Assembly: GCF_029784135.1 (NCBI RefSeq)
Contig: NC_073745.1
Span: forward strand, 245,501,993-245,565,992
Origin: Toxorhynchites rutilus septentrionalis
Lineage: Eukaryota; Arthropoda; Insecta; Diptera; Culicidae
Length of the DNA stretch: 64,000 nucleotides
Direction of reading: 5' to 3'
The translations under genes and the position numbers were made by a program. Below, piece by piece: positions 9,635 to 22,719 of this stretch. Below the pieces are notes generated by a model, which did no database searches, was not told the origin of the DNA, and saw only the letters and a program-made list of their open reading frames with translations. Every line of letters begins with the position of its first letter. Position 1 is the stretch's first letter.

Positions 9635-10990
9635 CACAGTATGTTCAATAAATAAGGGGACTTTTCATTTAAATCATAGTACACGTAACGCCATCTGTTG
9701 AACGTTGATAACATTAGAAAAGTAAAGGTCTCACCTTTCAAACGCAGTCAACTTTATGTGAATCGGTTGACAGCTTGAGCTTGGGTACCAACTTTATGTG
9801 AATCGGTTGACAGGTTAAAAAGTTACGCGCTTTTTAATGACAGTATATTTGTACTTGTGTCGTAAAAATACAATGGAACAAAGATCAAATATTAAAATTT
9901 GTTTTAAACTTGGAAAAACATTTCGTGAGACGTACGAATTGATGCAAAGAGTGTATTGTGATGATTGTTTAGCTCGTTCAAAAGTTCATAAGTGGTTTAA
10001 ACGATTTAAAAATGGTCGTGAAGATTTGAATGATGAGGAAAGACCTAGTCGTCCAGAAGGATGTAGTCGTAGTAAGTAGTAATCTGATTTGGTGGAAAAA
10101 GTTCGCGAAATCATTGCTGTTGACGCGAATTTCACTGTTAGAATGTTGACCGAAGAATTAAGTTCATCTACTGGTACTATTGTGACAATTTTAACTGACG
10201 ATTTGGGTAAAAGAAAGGTCCGTGCACGCTTTGTTCCACATCAATTAAATGAAGACCAAAAAAATCGCTCGTGTAGAGCATTGTAAAGACATCATTCCAA
10301 CAGCTGAAAACGATTCAGGTTTTCTTGATGCAATCATAACTGGTGTTGAAACATAGTGCTTTAAATATGACCCTGAAACTAAGCGTCAATCTGCAGAAAA
10401 AGGCAAGCCTAAACAAAAAAAAGCGTTTTCAGAAGCCCAGAATCAAGACAATGTTGATCACGTTCTACGATTCCAAGGGTATTGTACACAAGGAGTTTGT
10501 TCCAGAAGGTCAAACTGTTTATGGAGAATACTATTGACAAGTTTTACATCGTTTGTGGTCAAGAATTGTTCGTGTTAGACCTGAATATCCAGAGGGGAAA
10601 CAGCTATTATTATTGCATGATAATGCACCACCTCACAGAACTAAAAAAGTTCGTGAATTTTTGATGAAAAAGCAGATTTGTGTCATCGATCACCCTCAGT
10701 ATTCTCCTGATCTATCACCATGCGACTATTTTCAGTTCCCTAAACTAAAAACTGCTATGAAACGAGCGTTTTACGATGTTATTCCAGCCATTCAAGCAGC
10801 CGTGACACAGGTGTTAAAGAACATTCCTTTAGATGACATGAAAGAGTCTATGCATAAATTGGTTGATCGTTCGAAACGTTGTATTGAGTTAAATGGAGAC
10901 TATTTCGAATAAAACATAACTTCCAAACATATTACGATACGCGTTTTATTCTATATCCTTAAAGTCCCCTTATTTATTGAACATACTGTG
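9635..10990 (+). mobile_element. mariner-family element, complete ends, dead
   Basis: A 1356 bp element with perfect 30-base terminal inverted repeats (CACAGTATGTTCAATAAATA... at both ends) flanked by TA target duplications (9633-9634 and 10991-10992). Size, TIR length, TA target and the encoded DD34D transposase are all typical of mariner. Confidence 0.95.
9873..10912 (+). pseudogene. mariner transposase, inactivated
   Basis: The transposase starts MEQRSNIKICFKLGKTF at 9873 (N-terminal HTH domain) and ends at the TAA at 10910. The catalytic core shows HDNAPPHRTKK and YSPDLSPCDYF with 34 residues between the two Asp, the mariner DD34D spacing. It is broken by stops at 10077-10082, a frameshift near 10255, and a double lesion in the first catalytic block, where the expected GDETW reads GVET-stop near 10350, losing the first catalytic Asp and the Trp. 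The remaining reading frames are well preserved, so inactivation is fairly recent. Confidence 0.92.
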
Positions 10991-13900
10991 TATGTGAAAT
11001 AGATCAGTTCTAGTCTAGAGCTCAAATCTTTAACATGTTTTGTTCATCACAAAACCTTAAGTCCATAACTTATGTACAACCATTTCATGCCATATTATAT
11101 ACAGCCCTTCCAATTCATAACTTTTAAACTACCGGGCAAATGAAAAATCAACTGAAAGCCCATTAGCTAGTCTTCTTTGAAAAAACGCTCCACTTGCGAA
11201 AAATAGGGTTCTGTTTTTGTAATTATTATTTGTATTGATTTTTTATAGTTTACACTGTTTCGGGACCAAGGGCGTTATGTTTTTTATATTTTTTCTTGAA
11301 AGCAGAGTTTTTTTTACATAACATATCCAAAGATGTGATTTTTATCGTTTTTGAGTCATCTTTTCTCGAAGATAATATGTTTTCAATCTTCGTTCAATAT
11401 TCCTATGCGACAAGATTACAGTGCACCTACATTGTTTTATAACGACTGTAACATGGTTACAAAATCAATACTAATTATAATTTATAATCATAGACTATCA
11501 TATCATACGTAGAGATTTAAATCAATTTCCAATGCGGTGTTTGATATTATAAATGAAACTTACGATATTTGTTCATTTGAATACATCACTATTGTATACA
11601 CGCCATAACACCGTGATGCTCATTTGGCTAGAAACATTGGGCATTTTTGCATGTAATGGATCTGCGATGGCATGAACAAATAACTGACAAGTCCAATGAA
11701 AAAAAAAATCCGATTTAGTTTAAGAAATTTTAGATATTGCTTTATACATGGAACGCCTTCTCTGCCATTCTTAAAAGTGTTGTCTTCTTTTCGACAGCCA
11801 ACAGATCGGTGCGGCTTACCATTCAGCGATTCATCCATAATGAAGGCATTGTATTTGGTGTATAAACCTCAACTGATCACTCCTGAAAACTGATACAACT
11901 GATACAACGCTGAGATGTAGATGTTTTCCTAGCAACTTCCATGTCATTGAATGATAAGAAGTAGTAGAGGCTCACAATTCCCAAAGGATCGGGAGGGGAC
12001 CGGCTTGTGCCGTTCAATTTATTCACATTCGCCGCCGACATGCAGACACTATAATTTATTAAATATCCAAAGATGTTTGCATGCAAACTACTTGTTATTG
12101 GAGACGCTTTCATGTGTTTGCACAATTTTATTCACATAACCATTCTGTTATGAACAGGTAAAATATGCATTTTTCATTCGTTCTTTGACGTTCATTCATC
12201 GTCGGTTCTACGCATTGAGTGATATCAGCAAGAGTACAATAGGCCTACAGAAGAATCTGTTCAACAAATGCCTCTTATGTTAATAGCATAGATTCAACTA
12301 TAAATAAATGCTGTACATACCGTTGAATTTATCTCTTCCGCTTCGGACGGGTATGCCTTTCTACGGCACTTAGATCAGTGACGAGTGTTCCACGCTCGAT
12401 AGGTTTGTAACCAGTCGATCGACTAATGTTTTTCCAATAGTTCATTGTTCAATTGAAATTTTAGTAGCTACTGTTTTGCGATAGCAAAGATTCGTACGTA
12501 TGTTTTTTTTGAACATCATACACGGAGTGTAAAGATTGGCATGTGGTTAGGAGCGGCAATAGAGTTCATTTTTGTTAATACAGTTCAATTTCTTTGTTCC
12601 AATGCTCCGAAAGGTATAAATATCAAACCACTGAGGACCATAGCGGAAAAAATGACATCAATTGTACATAAACTTGCCAGACACAATAAACACATATTCA
12701 TGAACTTGCTTGCGTATAATTAACATAGCGATCCGCTTTTGAATATTATCGTTCTTTCAAGTTCCTTACAAATCATTTCAATTCACCGAGAGCGCGTCGA
12801 CAACATAACATGCTTATGGCTCACACTGCCAGCGCGAGAGAGGCAAACCTCGTCAGACAAGTTTCCAGCAATGCTTCTCCATAGTTTCTCGCCAATGCGG
12901 ACTGCCAAGTTCAGGGTAAGTACCGGCGCTGAGCATTAAAAAAACTTGTCTCAGATTTGCCGCAGGACACACATCGAGAACGGCACCGTCTCTTTCTCAA
13001 GATCGACCTGTGAGAACAGTCGCCAACAATTATTATTTTACTGTTACAATTAACCATTTAATTTTGCACGAGTTTAAACACTCTGCGGTCAACGACTTTT
13101 GAGTGCTGTGCGTTAAATTCTGCCCCATATTGATGACAGCCATCCAACAAGACCCTCGATGAAAGCAAATATTGAATTTAATTAGCAGGTATTTGTGTGT
13201 CACGATCGCATGCGTTTCATAGCGCCAACTTTCAAGAATTGTTCGACCGGAAAAAGAGCGCTTCATTTTAATTATGTCATTCAGAGTTCCCTTCGAACGC
13301 GTGCACCTAAGAACTGAGTCGAAGAAAGAAGGAAGTTGAAACGACACACCATCGAAGAGAAATGCCCGATCGATTCTGTCATCGCCGTCATTGGCTTGCA
13401 TTTTGCTTTCGTTCGACGAAAACCACTAACAGTTTACGGTTAAATGAGGCTACAGGTTTTTATATGGTTGGGGCTATCAGAAGGAAGAGTGTCATTTAGG
13501 ACAGCGGGACTTAGAAATATGAATAATTATTTAGGCTAATGAGCCACGCCGCCGAATCGGTATGTTTATAGCGTCCAAATTTCCACGTCAACTCCGAGAT
13601 TGGTCCCCACAAAAACGTAGGTACACCCGTGGTTTAAATTAACTCAATCCTTCACTGAATCGGATGAGGAGTGAAAAAGCAGCGAGACAAAGGCATCAAT
13701 TTCGGCAACAATAAAAAACGTTCGCTTTCACTGCCGCGAATTTTTGTTGTAATAAATATGCATTAATAACATATCGGAAAATTTAACTAACGAAATTACG
13801 GAAATAATTGTTAGCGGCGGATTCGTTTTTTTTCTATTTACTCCATCACGGAACCCCCGAAAAAAAAAATCGATCGTAAATGAGACGGACGCAGGCGTCA

Positions 13901-14803
13901 CGAAATGCAGCGGAGAAATCGAGTTTCTCGTTTTCAAGCGTTGAAGTTTTGTGTGTACCTGTTCATCCAACTCTCGGAAACTCTTAACTCGGAAATTGTG
14001 TACGGTAATGTGGAAAAGTGGTTTATTGGCGCTGTTTCTAAAAATATCAGCGAATGGTGAAAAGCGATAGTTGCGTTTATGCGCAATTACACCTTCGCAA
14101 AAGTGCAACCAAAATTGGATCCGTTTGTTGGGTGGGCATAAGGTGCACGTGTTCCGGAACTTGTTATTCGTTTGCAGTGATACTAAACTTTACACGAGGA
14201 GTTTCGATTTTTCGGTTTGGTGCTCATGGTTATTTTCATCTTCTATTGATCATCTATTGATTGATATCAGGTCTGCAAGATTGCTGCTAAAGAGGGCCCT
14301 ACATGGATCATGACCTAAAATGAAATCACTTCTTTACGCTTTTTCAAACAAGATCTGTATCCGCAATAGTACGACCACTTTGAATTTTGAAAGCCTTCAA
14401 CAAAGAGCAAAATATTCTATTCAAATAAAGTTGGTTTCCCTTCTTTTGTGTAACATTTAGATTTATTGAATAATTTGCCCGATTCTTAGGCTGAATGTAA
14501 GGTTTTGAACGGGACAGTGCCGTTTTTTCGATCCATTTTGATTGTCGCATCTTTTTATCAATTTGTACCGTATTTTGAGTATAAAAAAATATTTGTATTG
14601 TTGTTCTGGTTTATATCGATTAGTAACCTTTATTTATTGTCCTTGTTTAAAGAAATGCTGTTTTTCTTCTTGGATAGCACTAACGTTTCCAGTGGAATTT
14701 TGCCTAGAATGCTCTAGAATACGCGTGACCACAGTGCAAGTAGGAAGAAATTTCTTTGACGAAGTTGCTGTACAGATACTAAAATTGCTGTTATTCTTAT
14801 TCT
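10991..14803. other. long stretch without a recognised gene
   Basis: Mostly AT-rich non-coding DNA. A strong splice donor on the plus strand (TTCAGG|GTAAGT, GT at 12916) follows a CG-containing stretch (12790-12915) and could end an untranslated exon. A 122-codon minus-strand frame at 13033-13401 and a 126-codon one at 13728-14108 match no family I know and have no supporting splice or codon signal. Confidence 0.35.
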
Positions 14804-15298
14804 TCAACACAAAAGAAAGAAGTATTTTTGGTTAGTGATGTGTAAAGTATTCAGTATAATCACTGGTGTCTCATCGACCTTGAATTGTCTTTCTTGTGGA
14901 ATGTTGTATTTCCGCTGTACGCCCTCCAGTAAATCGTAGAATTTCTCGACTGCAACGCAATTGAATCCTTGTGCCCTGGCGACGGAGGTTGCTTCTGGTG
15001 TTTGAAGTGAGATTAGTGGGTGGCGCTTTTGATAGGTCGAGAAATACCATTTCTTTCGGCCGGATTTCATTCGTCGTTACACCGTAGAACCGTTTTTTCC
15101 ATAGAGAGAATATAATCTACAAGCATTTTCTCTTGCTCCGTCGTAAAAAAATTACTGAATTGCACAGGATCTGCTCAACGTAAATAACGTTTAAGTTTTT
15201 CTCGCTCACGTACCACTTTTCATTGCTTCGATTGCCGCTTTCAAGCTGGTCTGTAACCACTTTTTACGATCGGATGTTCTGGTATAATTCCGCACCAT
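14804..15298 (-). pseudogene. pogo/Tigger-like transposase remnant
   Basis: Reading the minus strand from 15298, MVRNYTRTSDRKKWLQTSLK matches the start of pogo-type transposases (CENP-B/psq-like HTH). After frame breaks, FTTEQEKMLVDYIL, then KRHPLISLQTPEATSVARAQ and RQFKVDETPV follow; VDET contains the first catalytic Asp of the DDE_1 core. A stop ends the N-terminal frame after the EAMKSGT motif and several frameshifts follow. The C-terminal half of the catalytic domain is not seen. No TIRs were found, so this is an internal fragment. Confidence 0.75.
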
Positions 15299-15779
15299 GA
15301 TTCGCCATCTAGCTATTTTCAACTATGTTTACAAATTTTGACAGCTGTATTTACAGTTGGGTTGAAAAAATGGCTGGTCATACTTCCCCGAGCAGGTATG
15401 ACCATTCCGCACCGTACATTTACGCTCAATAAAAATGAACTGATCTATTACATGAAACGGCAATGCAGCGCAATAAATCAGTGGAAATGTTCAGAAATAA
15501 TACCAGTACGAATTGCTATAAAGAGCAGAGTCATAAGTTTCAGTATAAAGTATACAGAGCTTATTTTGTTCACTGCTTTTCTAATATGGTTTTCGTGATA
15601 ATCAGACAGTGTGAGATTTCTTTCAATATCTTTACAAAACAATTGAATTTGAATACGGTTTTCACGGAAATACTTAATGAGAGTATTTCTAACACAATTG
15701 TTGGAAAATAAGTGTCATTGGTTAAGTAACAAGCCAAAACGAAGAGTGGCCCATTTCGCCCCGTCTGGTCATATTGCCC

Positions 15780-15990
15780 CCATCTAACCTACATATTTTT
15801 TGCAATTATTAGATTTTGTTTTTTGTTAAGCTATGTTAGGTTATGTACTTTCTGCACATAGTTGCTTTAAACCGAATTTATTGTCCAATAAAGTTAACCA
15901 TAATTGTATGAAATTACAAGTGAATGGTAGCTTCTAAACGAATCTATCATTTGATACCAAAACTTTACCAAATGACAGAACATATTCAAA
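15780..15990. repeat. dispersed repeat, inverted copy at 49080-49245
   Basis: The reverse complement of this segment shares long blocks with 49080-49245 (tttaaagcaactatgtgc, aaagtacataacctaa, ggta..tatcaaatgatag). It is non-coding and probably part of a MITE whose ends I could not define. Confidence 0.6.
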
Positions 15991-16162
15991 CACAATTTTG
16001 CCTTCAGAATATGTTCTGTCAATGATGATTTGCTCTCTCATGTTTGTGAACATAGTTTGGACATAGATCAGCCATATTTCAGCAGGATTTCATGCGTGAG
16101 TAAAAAATTTGCCCGTTTTTAACACTAGCAAAAATGGCCGACAACTTCACTGAACCTTAAAT

Positions 16163-16295
16163 CACTTGATCGCTTCATGTTCGTTTATATGCTGCAGTTT
16201 ATTAAAAGTACAAAGAAACTTTTATGGACCCATTCTATATTTGGGAGCAAATTCCTCAGGATATGGTGCATACCATTTGTGATGGATTCACAAAA
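16163..16295 (+). repeat. 132-bp direct repeat, copy 1
   Basis: Nearly identical to 17364-17495. The surrounding sequence also repeats a ttgcccgtttttaacactag block (16112 and 16299), so the region is a mosaic of local duplications. Confidence 0.8.
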
Positions 16296-17363
16296 TTTGC
16301 CCGTTTTTAACACTAGCAAAAAATGGCCGACAACTTCACTGAACCTTAAGGTGAAGGTGGAAGCTAGCCATTGTAGTAGTATAGGTAAATCCACGTGTAA
16401 AAATGGGGTAGTAGTGTTTGTGAGAGAAGAGCAAAGCACACGTAAATAGATCAATTCACTCATCAGACTGTGTGGCGTTTCATTGACACGAGTCCTTGAA
16501 TACATTTGAAAAAAATAACAATTCAATACTAAAGTGAAATGTATGAACGATGTGTTCCGATGAACAATTGCAAATACAAATATATATAGAAGATGCATTT
16601 GCATATGAAGTAAAACTCTGATTATACACGAGCGTATCGTGAGCAAATTTATATCACATGCGAATTGGGGCTCTTTTGGTATAACAAGTTCTTCCGCATA
16701 TTAACTCGATGTTGATAATTCCTTAATATTTTCCATCGTTGATCGTGTTGTTTTCACATATTCACACTGGAGAGCCTTAATCCTTCTCTACGTTGGCCGA
16801 GGCATTTTGATTGAATGTAATACTTGTCCGTTTACTGTTTTTGAAAGCATAGGCAGCCGTAGCACTGTTCCGAGTTCTGCAATACAATTTTCTTACCCAA
16901 TGTTAAAGTTGCTAAAACTTACATTATAGACCCATTAAACGTAAAAATAATAATTGTATTGATATCAACACAATTTTATTCTATTGATTATCATGTAATG
17001 AAACGCTATGACTCAAGAAAAACATTTTATTGAGTGGTTTTTATAGCTGTTTCGATGATGTTGTCTGGCATCAGTGTCGAAGGAATAACGATGCTTCCAC
17101 CAATACAAACAAAACCACTGCCGAAGATTGGAAAATGAAAATTTAACTTGATTACCTTGACAGCAGATGAAAATTCAATATTATGTGAGTAATCGATTAG
17201 AGTTTGGTTGATATTACTTGATGGGAAGTGTGCGAAAACGATCATTTTCTTCACACTGTTTCAAAAATTATTGATTTACGGGCGAAGGGTGAGGGAGGGA
17301 GATGAAAGAAATGAGCGCCATTGTGGCAGCCATTTGTGGCTAGCTTCCACCTCCACCTTAATT

Positions 17364-17495
17364 CACTTGATTGCTTCATGTGCGTTTATATGCTGCAGTT
17401 TATTAAAAGTACAAAGAAACTTTTATGGACCCATTCTATATTTGGGAGCAAATTCCTCAGGATATGGTGCATACCATTTGTGATGGATTCACAAA
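17364..17495 (+). repeat. 132-bp direct repeat, copy 2
   Basis: Second copy of 16163-16295, 1.2 kb away. Just upstream, gctagcttccacctccacct (17338-17357) is the inverted form of a block at 16350-16370. Confidence 0.8.
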
Positions 17496-18750
17496 GCTGA
17501 TGCGCAAAATTATTGAAGAAAAGAGACCAGCTTGAGAAAAGTTTTGTTGATTCCTTTGCATGAATGTATTATTCCAGAAAGAGCCTTCTTTGAAGGAACC
17601 ATAAAATTTGAACGATTTTTATTGTGTTTTATGGGCCAGGATTTGAGGTCCCGGTGATATTTTAGCAAAACGTACAATGTATTCATAAAACGGAACTGAC
17701 CTTCCACAGTCACATCATGATTGTTAATGTCAAATGTTAAAATTTGTGTTCTTTTTTTCTCAGTGAAATTTGTTTCAAACCAAACAAAAATCATAAGTCT
17801 TGTTCAAATTGTGAAGTAGCTCCCAACGATAGCTGTCATCTATCGTTTTGAGATTTCTCTTTAGTCTTCGGAGGTAGCGCAGAGCATCAAAGTGGTGTGA
17901 ATAGGTTTAGTCTTTGTTCAATTTCTACCAATGTTGCTTTTATTAGCATATGTTCACACGTTTCTAGATTTCTATTATTGTGTCTCGTTGAGTTCATAGC
18001 TGAATGAAATATAGCTGGAATGAATGAAAACAATTTTTGGCTTGAGAATCTGCACAAAACTTCAAATGAAGAAGATTTTTCAAACGCATTTTCCGGTAAG
18101 CTCTCTGCACTTCTCGCCAGAAGTTCTCGTATGTTTTATAGACCGAAAACAACAGCTTCGAAATGGTAGTTCGAGTTTTACAAAGAAAAAAGCCAAACAG
18201 GGCCATGTCATGCGAACACACTGGTTGTTCGAAGATATCTGAAGAGTTTCTGATCAGTCATTCGTTCACAAAAATAGCCTTTTGATTTGGTACGTGATCG
18301 TGGTGCAAAATTAATTATTTTTCTTTCAACAAATTCTTCATTTTTCGACAGATTTGCGTTCTTTTGGACGATTCGACAACCATTGTAAAAATCACAGAAC
18401 ACACACTCTACATGAACCGATAAAATCGAACACTGTAAACAAGCCGCATGGTAGAAAAAATCTGGCGATCACTTCAATTATTTTTTTAGGATGTTAATTT
18501 GTGACTATTATGCCACGAATCGTTCAATCACAGCAACCACAGAAGATTGTTCATGCACTTCCATGAGAATGTACAAATCCGTTTTAAGTCTGTATCATGG
18601 TTACTACGATTACATTTACAAATCCATTTCCCAGGATATCTCTTATAATCGTAATCATTTATTTGAAATCTAGCTTTTGGACAAATAAAAGAGCAATTCT
18701 ATGCCAATCTTCGATGTTTTTAAACTTGGTACTTATGATGAAAACAATCT
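17496..18750. other. no gene recognised
   Basis: AT-rich sequence with only short unrelated open frames on both strands. Confidence 0.4.
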
Positions 18751-18948
18751 AAAATTACAATTTTCGTTATAATATTACCAATTTAAACTACGACTGATTT
18801 TTTAAAAGAGCGTGATTAAAATGATTAGTCTATCTTTAAGAAAATCGTGAATTTAAATCCAGATGTCTGATCAAAAATTTTGAATACGCGCTTTTAAAAA
18901 ATCAGTCATAATTTAACTTGGCAATATGATAATGAAAATTGTGATTTT
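18751..18948. repeat. foldback element (198 bp)
   Basis: Two ~60-base arms (aaaattacaattttcgtta... and its near complement ending ...gaaaattgtgatttt) surround a ~75 base centre. The right arm and its flank recur near 47075-47160 next to a Tc1 remnant, so it is likely a MITE related to that element. Confidence 0.7.
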
Positions 18949-19292
18949 GAGCTTTCATCATATGTGACAAGTTTCAATAAAATCAAAGAGAGTCGCTTTA
19001 AAATTTGCAGTTTTTCCTGCTCATTTCAAAATTGTTCGATAAAATGAAAAATACAAGCATCGAACAATTTCATTTATTCGACAAAATATTTAGTCAATAG
19101 ACCTCGTGCATCCAATTGCGTAAATAACATCTACCACAATGAACCAGATATTTCATCGAACGTTCGGAAACCATCCGTGTGATAAAAATAGACTGTCGAA
19201 ACCTTTCGACTGACCCAACAATTCCTGAAACAAAACTTGTTTGTCCTTATCCGCAGAAGTCGTGCACGGTAAAGCGAAAATGTGCCACTTAC

Positions 19293-19325
19293 CTGTGCCA
19301 CCAAGTAGATCCACCGGTATTCCAT
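19293..19325 (-). CDS. possible first coding exon of an unidentified gene
   Basis: On the minus strand an ATG at 19325, in a good context (A at -3, G at +4), encodes MEYRWIYLVAQ and runs directly into a perfect splice donor CAG|GTAAGT (GT at 19292-19291). The short hydrophobic run would suit the start of a signal peptide. The same frame is open upstream to an ATG at 19472. The next exon was not found; Aedes-like introns can be many kilobases, so it may lie anywhere to the left. This is inference from splice grammar alone. Confidence 0.35.
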
Positions 19326-20913
19326 CTTGCCGCAACCTCTCTTTCTCTCACGATTCTTCTCGCCGATTCCCGAAGTACAAGCACAGCCACTGTTTAGTAT
19401 TAACTCTTTTTTTCCTGTCTCGCTTTTGGAGAAAACCTCAAACTGGTTACAATGATTAAAACTCAAAAACAAACAGCAATTTCAGCACATTAATTAGCAG
19501 CTAACAATGGAAAGAGGGGGCTGCTTTCGACAGACTAATTTCTCCTATTTTCTCTGTCTCCGTGGGATGCGATGCGTTGGTCCAGTGCTCGGTCGCGAGG
19601 ATGCTTTTCACCCCTGTTTTCGCTAACAGCACGAATCACTTCTTCTCCCGAAATGAATGAAACTCACAGATAGCAGCACTAACACAGGACTTATTCTTTA
19701 CGTTTTTCCAGGCGATGGACCTCAACCGGATTGTGTTGTGTTCTTCGCGAATGCACTGCGGTTAAACGATACAAGGAACGCTAACTGTAGCAGATAATAA
19801 ATTTGTTACTATTATTACTTTATGCTGCCAGCTGCTTATCCAACTGCCAATGGGTGCTAGCCGACTACTGGCGGATGCAGACATCTGCTATACACCTTCG
19901 TGATCGAACGAAGCAGAATATGTGAGATGTATGCAGAATGCGAGATCGAGTAACGACAGGTGATCAAACTCTACAGGTGGTCCAGATGATTGATCCCAGA
20001 AGAAGGTTCGGAAACTCGAACGCGACCTACCTGCACGGCAGACAGGTAACAACTGAATAGCGCTGCCTAAATTAATACCGACCGTCCGGAACCGCAGTTG
20101 AAGATAGGTATGAGCAGGGAGAAAGAATGCGATTTCATGCTAGTGTCCGCAAAGCAAAGCTGATAGTTTGTATGTTTCTTCTGTTCGGTTTTACCAATCG
20201 ACGGTAACTTCTCAAGAGCTCAATCGACCATGTAGCGATCATTTGAGAGAACCGAGGATTTGATAAACATAAGAGAGGGAGAGATATCATAAGCAGCGGT
20301 TAGTGAAATCGTTCCCTTGATTCACTATGGTGAGTACGATCACTACAGTTTTCAAGTTATCACCTAGCCACCAGTGACGATTGTTGATTTCATCGTTGTC
20401 GACGTTCCGCTCATCAACAGTGTGTCCAGCATAAATAAAATATCATAGGAGCACCCCTAGGAACAAAAATTCACTATAATAATTTCAATAAAAACGAAAA
20501 AAGCATTGAAAATTTATGAAGACAATCCACTACAAACCTTGAAGTTAAATTAATTTTCAAGTTACCTCAGTACATAAAGACTTTTAGGTAGCTGACCCAG
20601 AATCTTTCAGGTTATCATCTTCTGAGGATCATTTTGAAAAAAGAAAATCCTCCTACGCAAATGGTCGAATTTGAACTATGACAGAGTTACCCAGCGTTTC
20701 TTGTTTTGGGCTCTGTTTACCTTAAGCTGGCTTTCATTCAGAAAGTACGCTACTTAAAATAATCATGTTTCTTCCATTTAAAAGATTAATAAATTTGGTA
20801 CTTAGACAGTTGTAAAACGTTTAAATTAGTGGAATTAAGTAACATGCACAAGTAAAAAATATTAAAGTTAGTGTGTTTTTAAGCTCTCTAGCCCCTCTAT
20901 AATTCGTTCTTAT
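19326..20913. other. no gene recognised; possible upstream region of the 19.3 kb exon
   Basis: Relatively GC-rich up to about 20340, with splice-like motifs on both strands (for example ATG|GTGAGT at 20328-20336 on plus, CAG|GTAGGT near 20032 on minus), then AT-rich. This could be 5' untranslated exons and promoter of a minus-strand gene, but nothing is conserved enough to call. Confidence 0.3.
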
Positions 20914-21105
20914 GGCGGGTTTACATTAGGGAGATCTATAGCTATAGATGGATTTATTCACCTGAAAATAGGTGTAAACGGGTGAGAATAAATATGATAC
21001 ACTTATTCGTGGTATATATAACTTGAATAAATTCAGCATATGTAAACGCTTGTGAATTTCTCACTGGTGAGAAATCACTAAAGTTGGATGCAGTTCTACT
21101 TGAAG
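20914..21105 (-). mobile_element. MITE copy without insertion
   Basis: Starts GGCGGGTTTACATTAG after TTAT and matches, in opposite orientation, the MITE that is split by the BEL element at 24660-29623. Its aggtgtaaacgggtgagaat stretch is the undisturbed insertion site. Similarity fades beyond about 21105, so the far end is degenerate. Confidence 0.75.
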
Positions 21106-21744
21106 TGAATTCGAATTCGTGGTGAATTCGTTCTAGCTTGGTTTCGTGTTTTTATCGTGAATATATCGTCGCGGGCCGCAAAAAAAATTAATAAAGAAGG
21201 GTGATATCCAAGACACGACCGTGTTGTTAACCTAGGACTACGAAATTATAACCACCACAAGAATATGGCTCTTACCACTGAAAAATATCTTCTTCACATC
21301 GGACTTGAAATTCGCTGCTCGAATTCACGGAAATTAATTGATTGATCAGAGAAACGGCACAAATAAGTCATTCGCAATTTATCAGTCATTCTTCTAGCGG
21401 CCAGATTATGTAACGGGTCCGTTATCTATTTGATAATGTATAAAATCAACAATTCGTACGTGTGATTCAATCATACACAACCAACCTACACATAACAGGT
21501 AGGAAAACCATCGCGGTACGTCCTATTCTTCTGTGTCGCTTCTGCACTGCACTATGCTTTCTTCGTGCATATTGTGAGAATGCATTCTAAGGCAAAAGTT
21601 TTTGCACGCCCGTTCAACACTGTAGGAAGTAGAAACTGAGATTGGCCAGAGCGAGCACAATATTTATAGAGCGTGTACGTGTATCAACCGATATTGACTT
21701 CGATTGACCTTCAAGCATATTTAAAACGTTATGCTCCGATTTTT
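21106..21744. other. no gene recognised
   Basis: Non-coding; the first part may be the decayed end of the MITE. Confidence 0.35.
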
Positions 21745-22640
21745 GACGTAGGACTACGTCTTTCATTTCTATACCGGGGTGTAAAATCAAAGTTTCGAAA
21801 ACGAAAGCGTTACGCCGGAGACCGAGATTTTGAGCGTTAATAGCTCCTAAACAACTGAACGAAATGGTATGATAAACACTTCATTCAAAAGATAAAATGT
21901 CTACGCGTTCTATACTTGTTACTTTTTGATCCAAAAACTTGTTTCAATAGTCTTAAAATTGCTTTCAAAACAGGCTATTGAAATCACCAATCGGTAAAAA
22001 AGCGAGCGCCGCTCGGATATCCACTCAGTTCTAATTGAACAGCGATTGGAGCATGTTGTCGCTGTTGTGGTGAAGCTCTTCGTTTATCATGAAAGCGCGG
22101 ATGAACGGTGTCACCAAGAGCCTGTTTGTGCACCTTAGGCCAGACGTGAATCCATCAGGAGGAGAGTGATGCCACAAACGGTTCCCCGGGATGATCTCGA
22201 AGCAGCCGCTACACACACACACATACACGCGCGGAATTCTTTCCGTTTGGATGCCATTCAGCATCGAGAAAGATCCGGAAAATAATCTGCCAGTTCCTCT
22301 GGGAATTTAAAAATACATTCATGTGAAAGAGTTTATTTGAATGTTTTCTATCCATGTAACACTGTGACCAAATATTATACATTTGGTTTTGTGATTTTTC
22401 AATCAATTGCAATTAACAGGATAGCTTCTGAAGATTATTCTTCCGCATCAGTAGGATATTTTCGTATACAATATTGGATGCATAAAACCTTGTACCTCCA
22501 ACGTAATGCTCTCGTTTTCGAAATCCCCCAAATATTCATTTATCCATTCATTCAGAATGGATTCAGATTCAACTTCCAACAAAGGATCACTGAATCAACG
22601 ATAGTCCTACGTAACCATTGCGGTTATACCATAGATATAA
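21745..22640 (+). repeat. diverged module bounded by inverted CGTAGGACT motifs
   Basis: Begins with GACGTAGGACTACGTC (21745-21760) and ends with the inverted motif atagtcctacgtaac...ggttat (22601-22627), the same pair of motifs that bounds the histone-derived block at 3454-5400. The interior carries CACCAATCGG and an ACACACAC tract but no recognisable histone codons. Confidence 0.45.
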
Positions 22641-22719
22641 CCCACTTTCTGTTTTTCTTTCTGCGCTTTCCATTCAGCCCGCATCAAGAGCGGTCGCATA
22701 TCAGTGTCGGTCCCAGTTC

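Noticed and set aside
13033..13401. 122-codon minus-strand open frame
   Set aside because: No recognisable family, no good splice sites at its ends and no repeat identity; chance length in this region.
16185..16646. 153-codon minus-strand open frame
   Set aside because: Half of it lies in the 132-bp duplicated non-coding block, and the protein has no recognisable domain.
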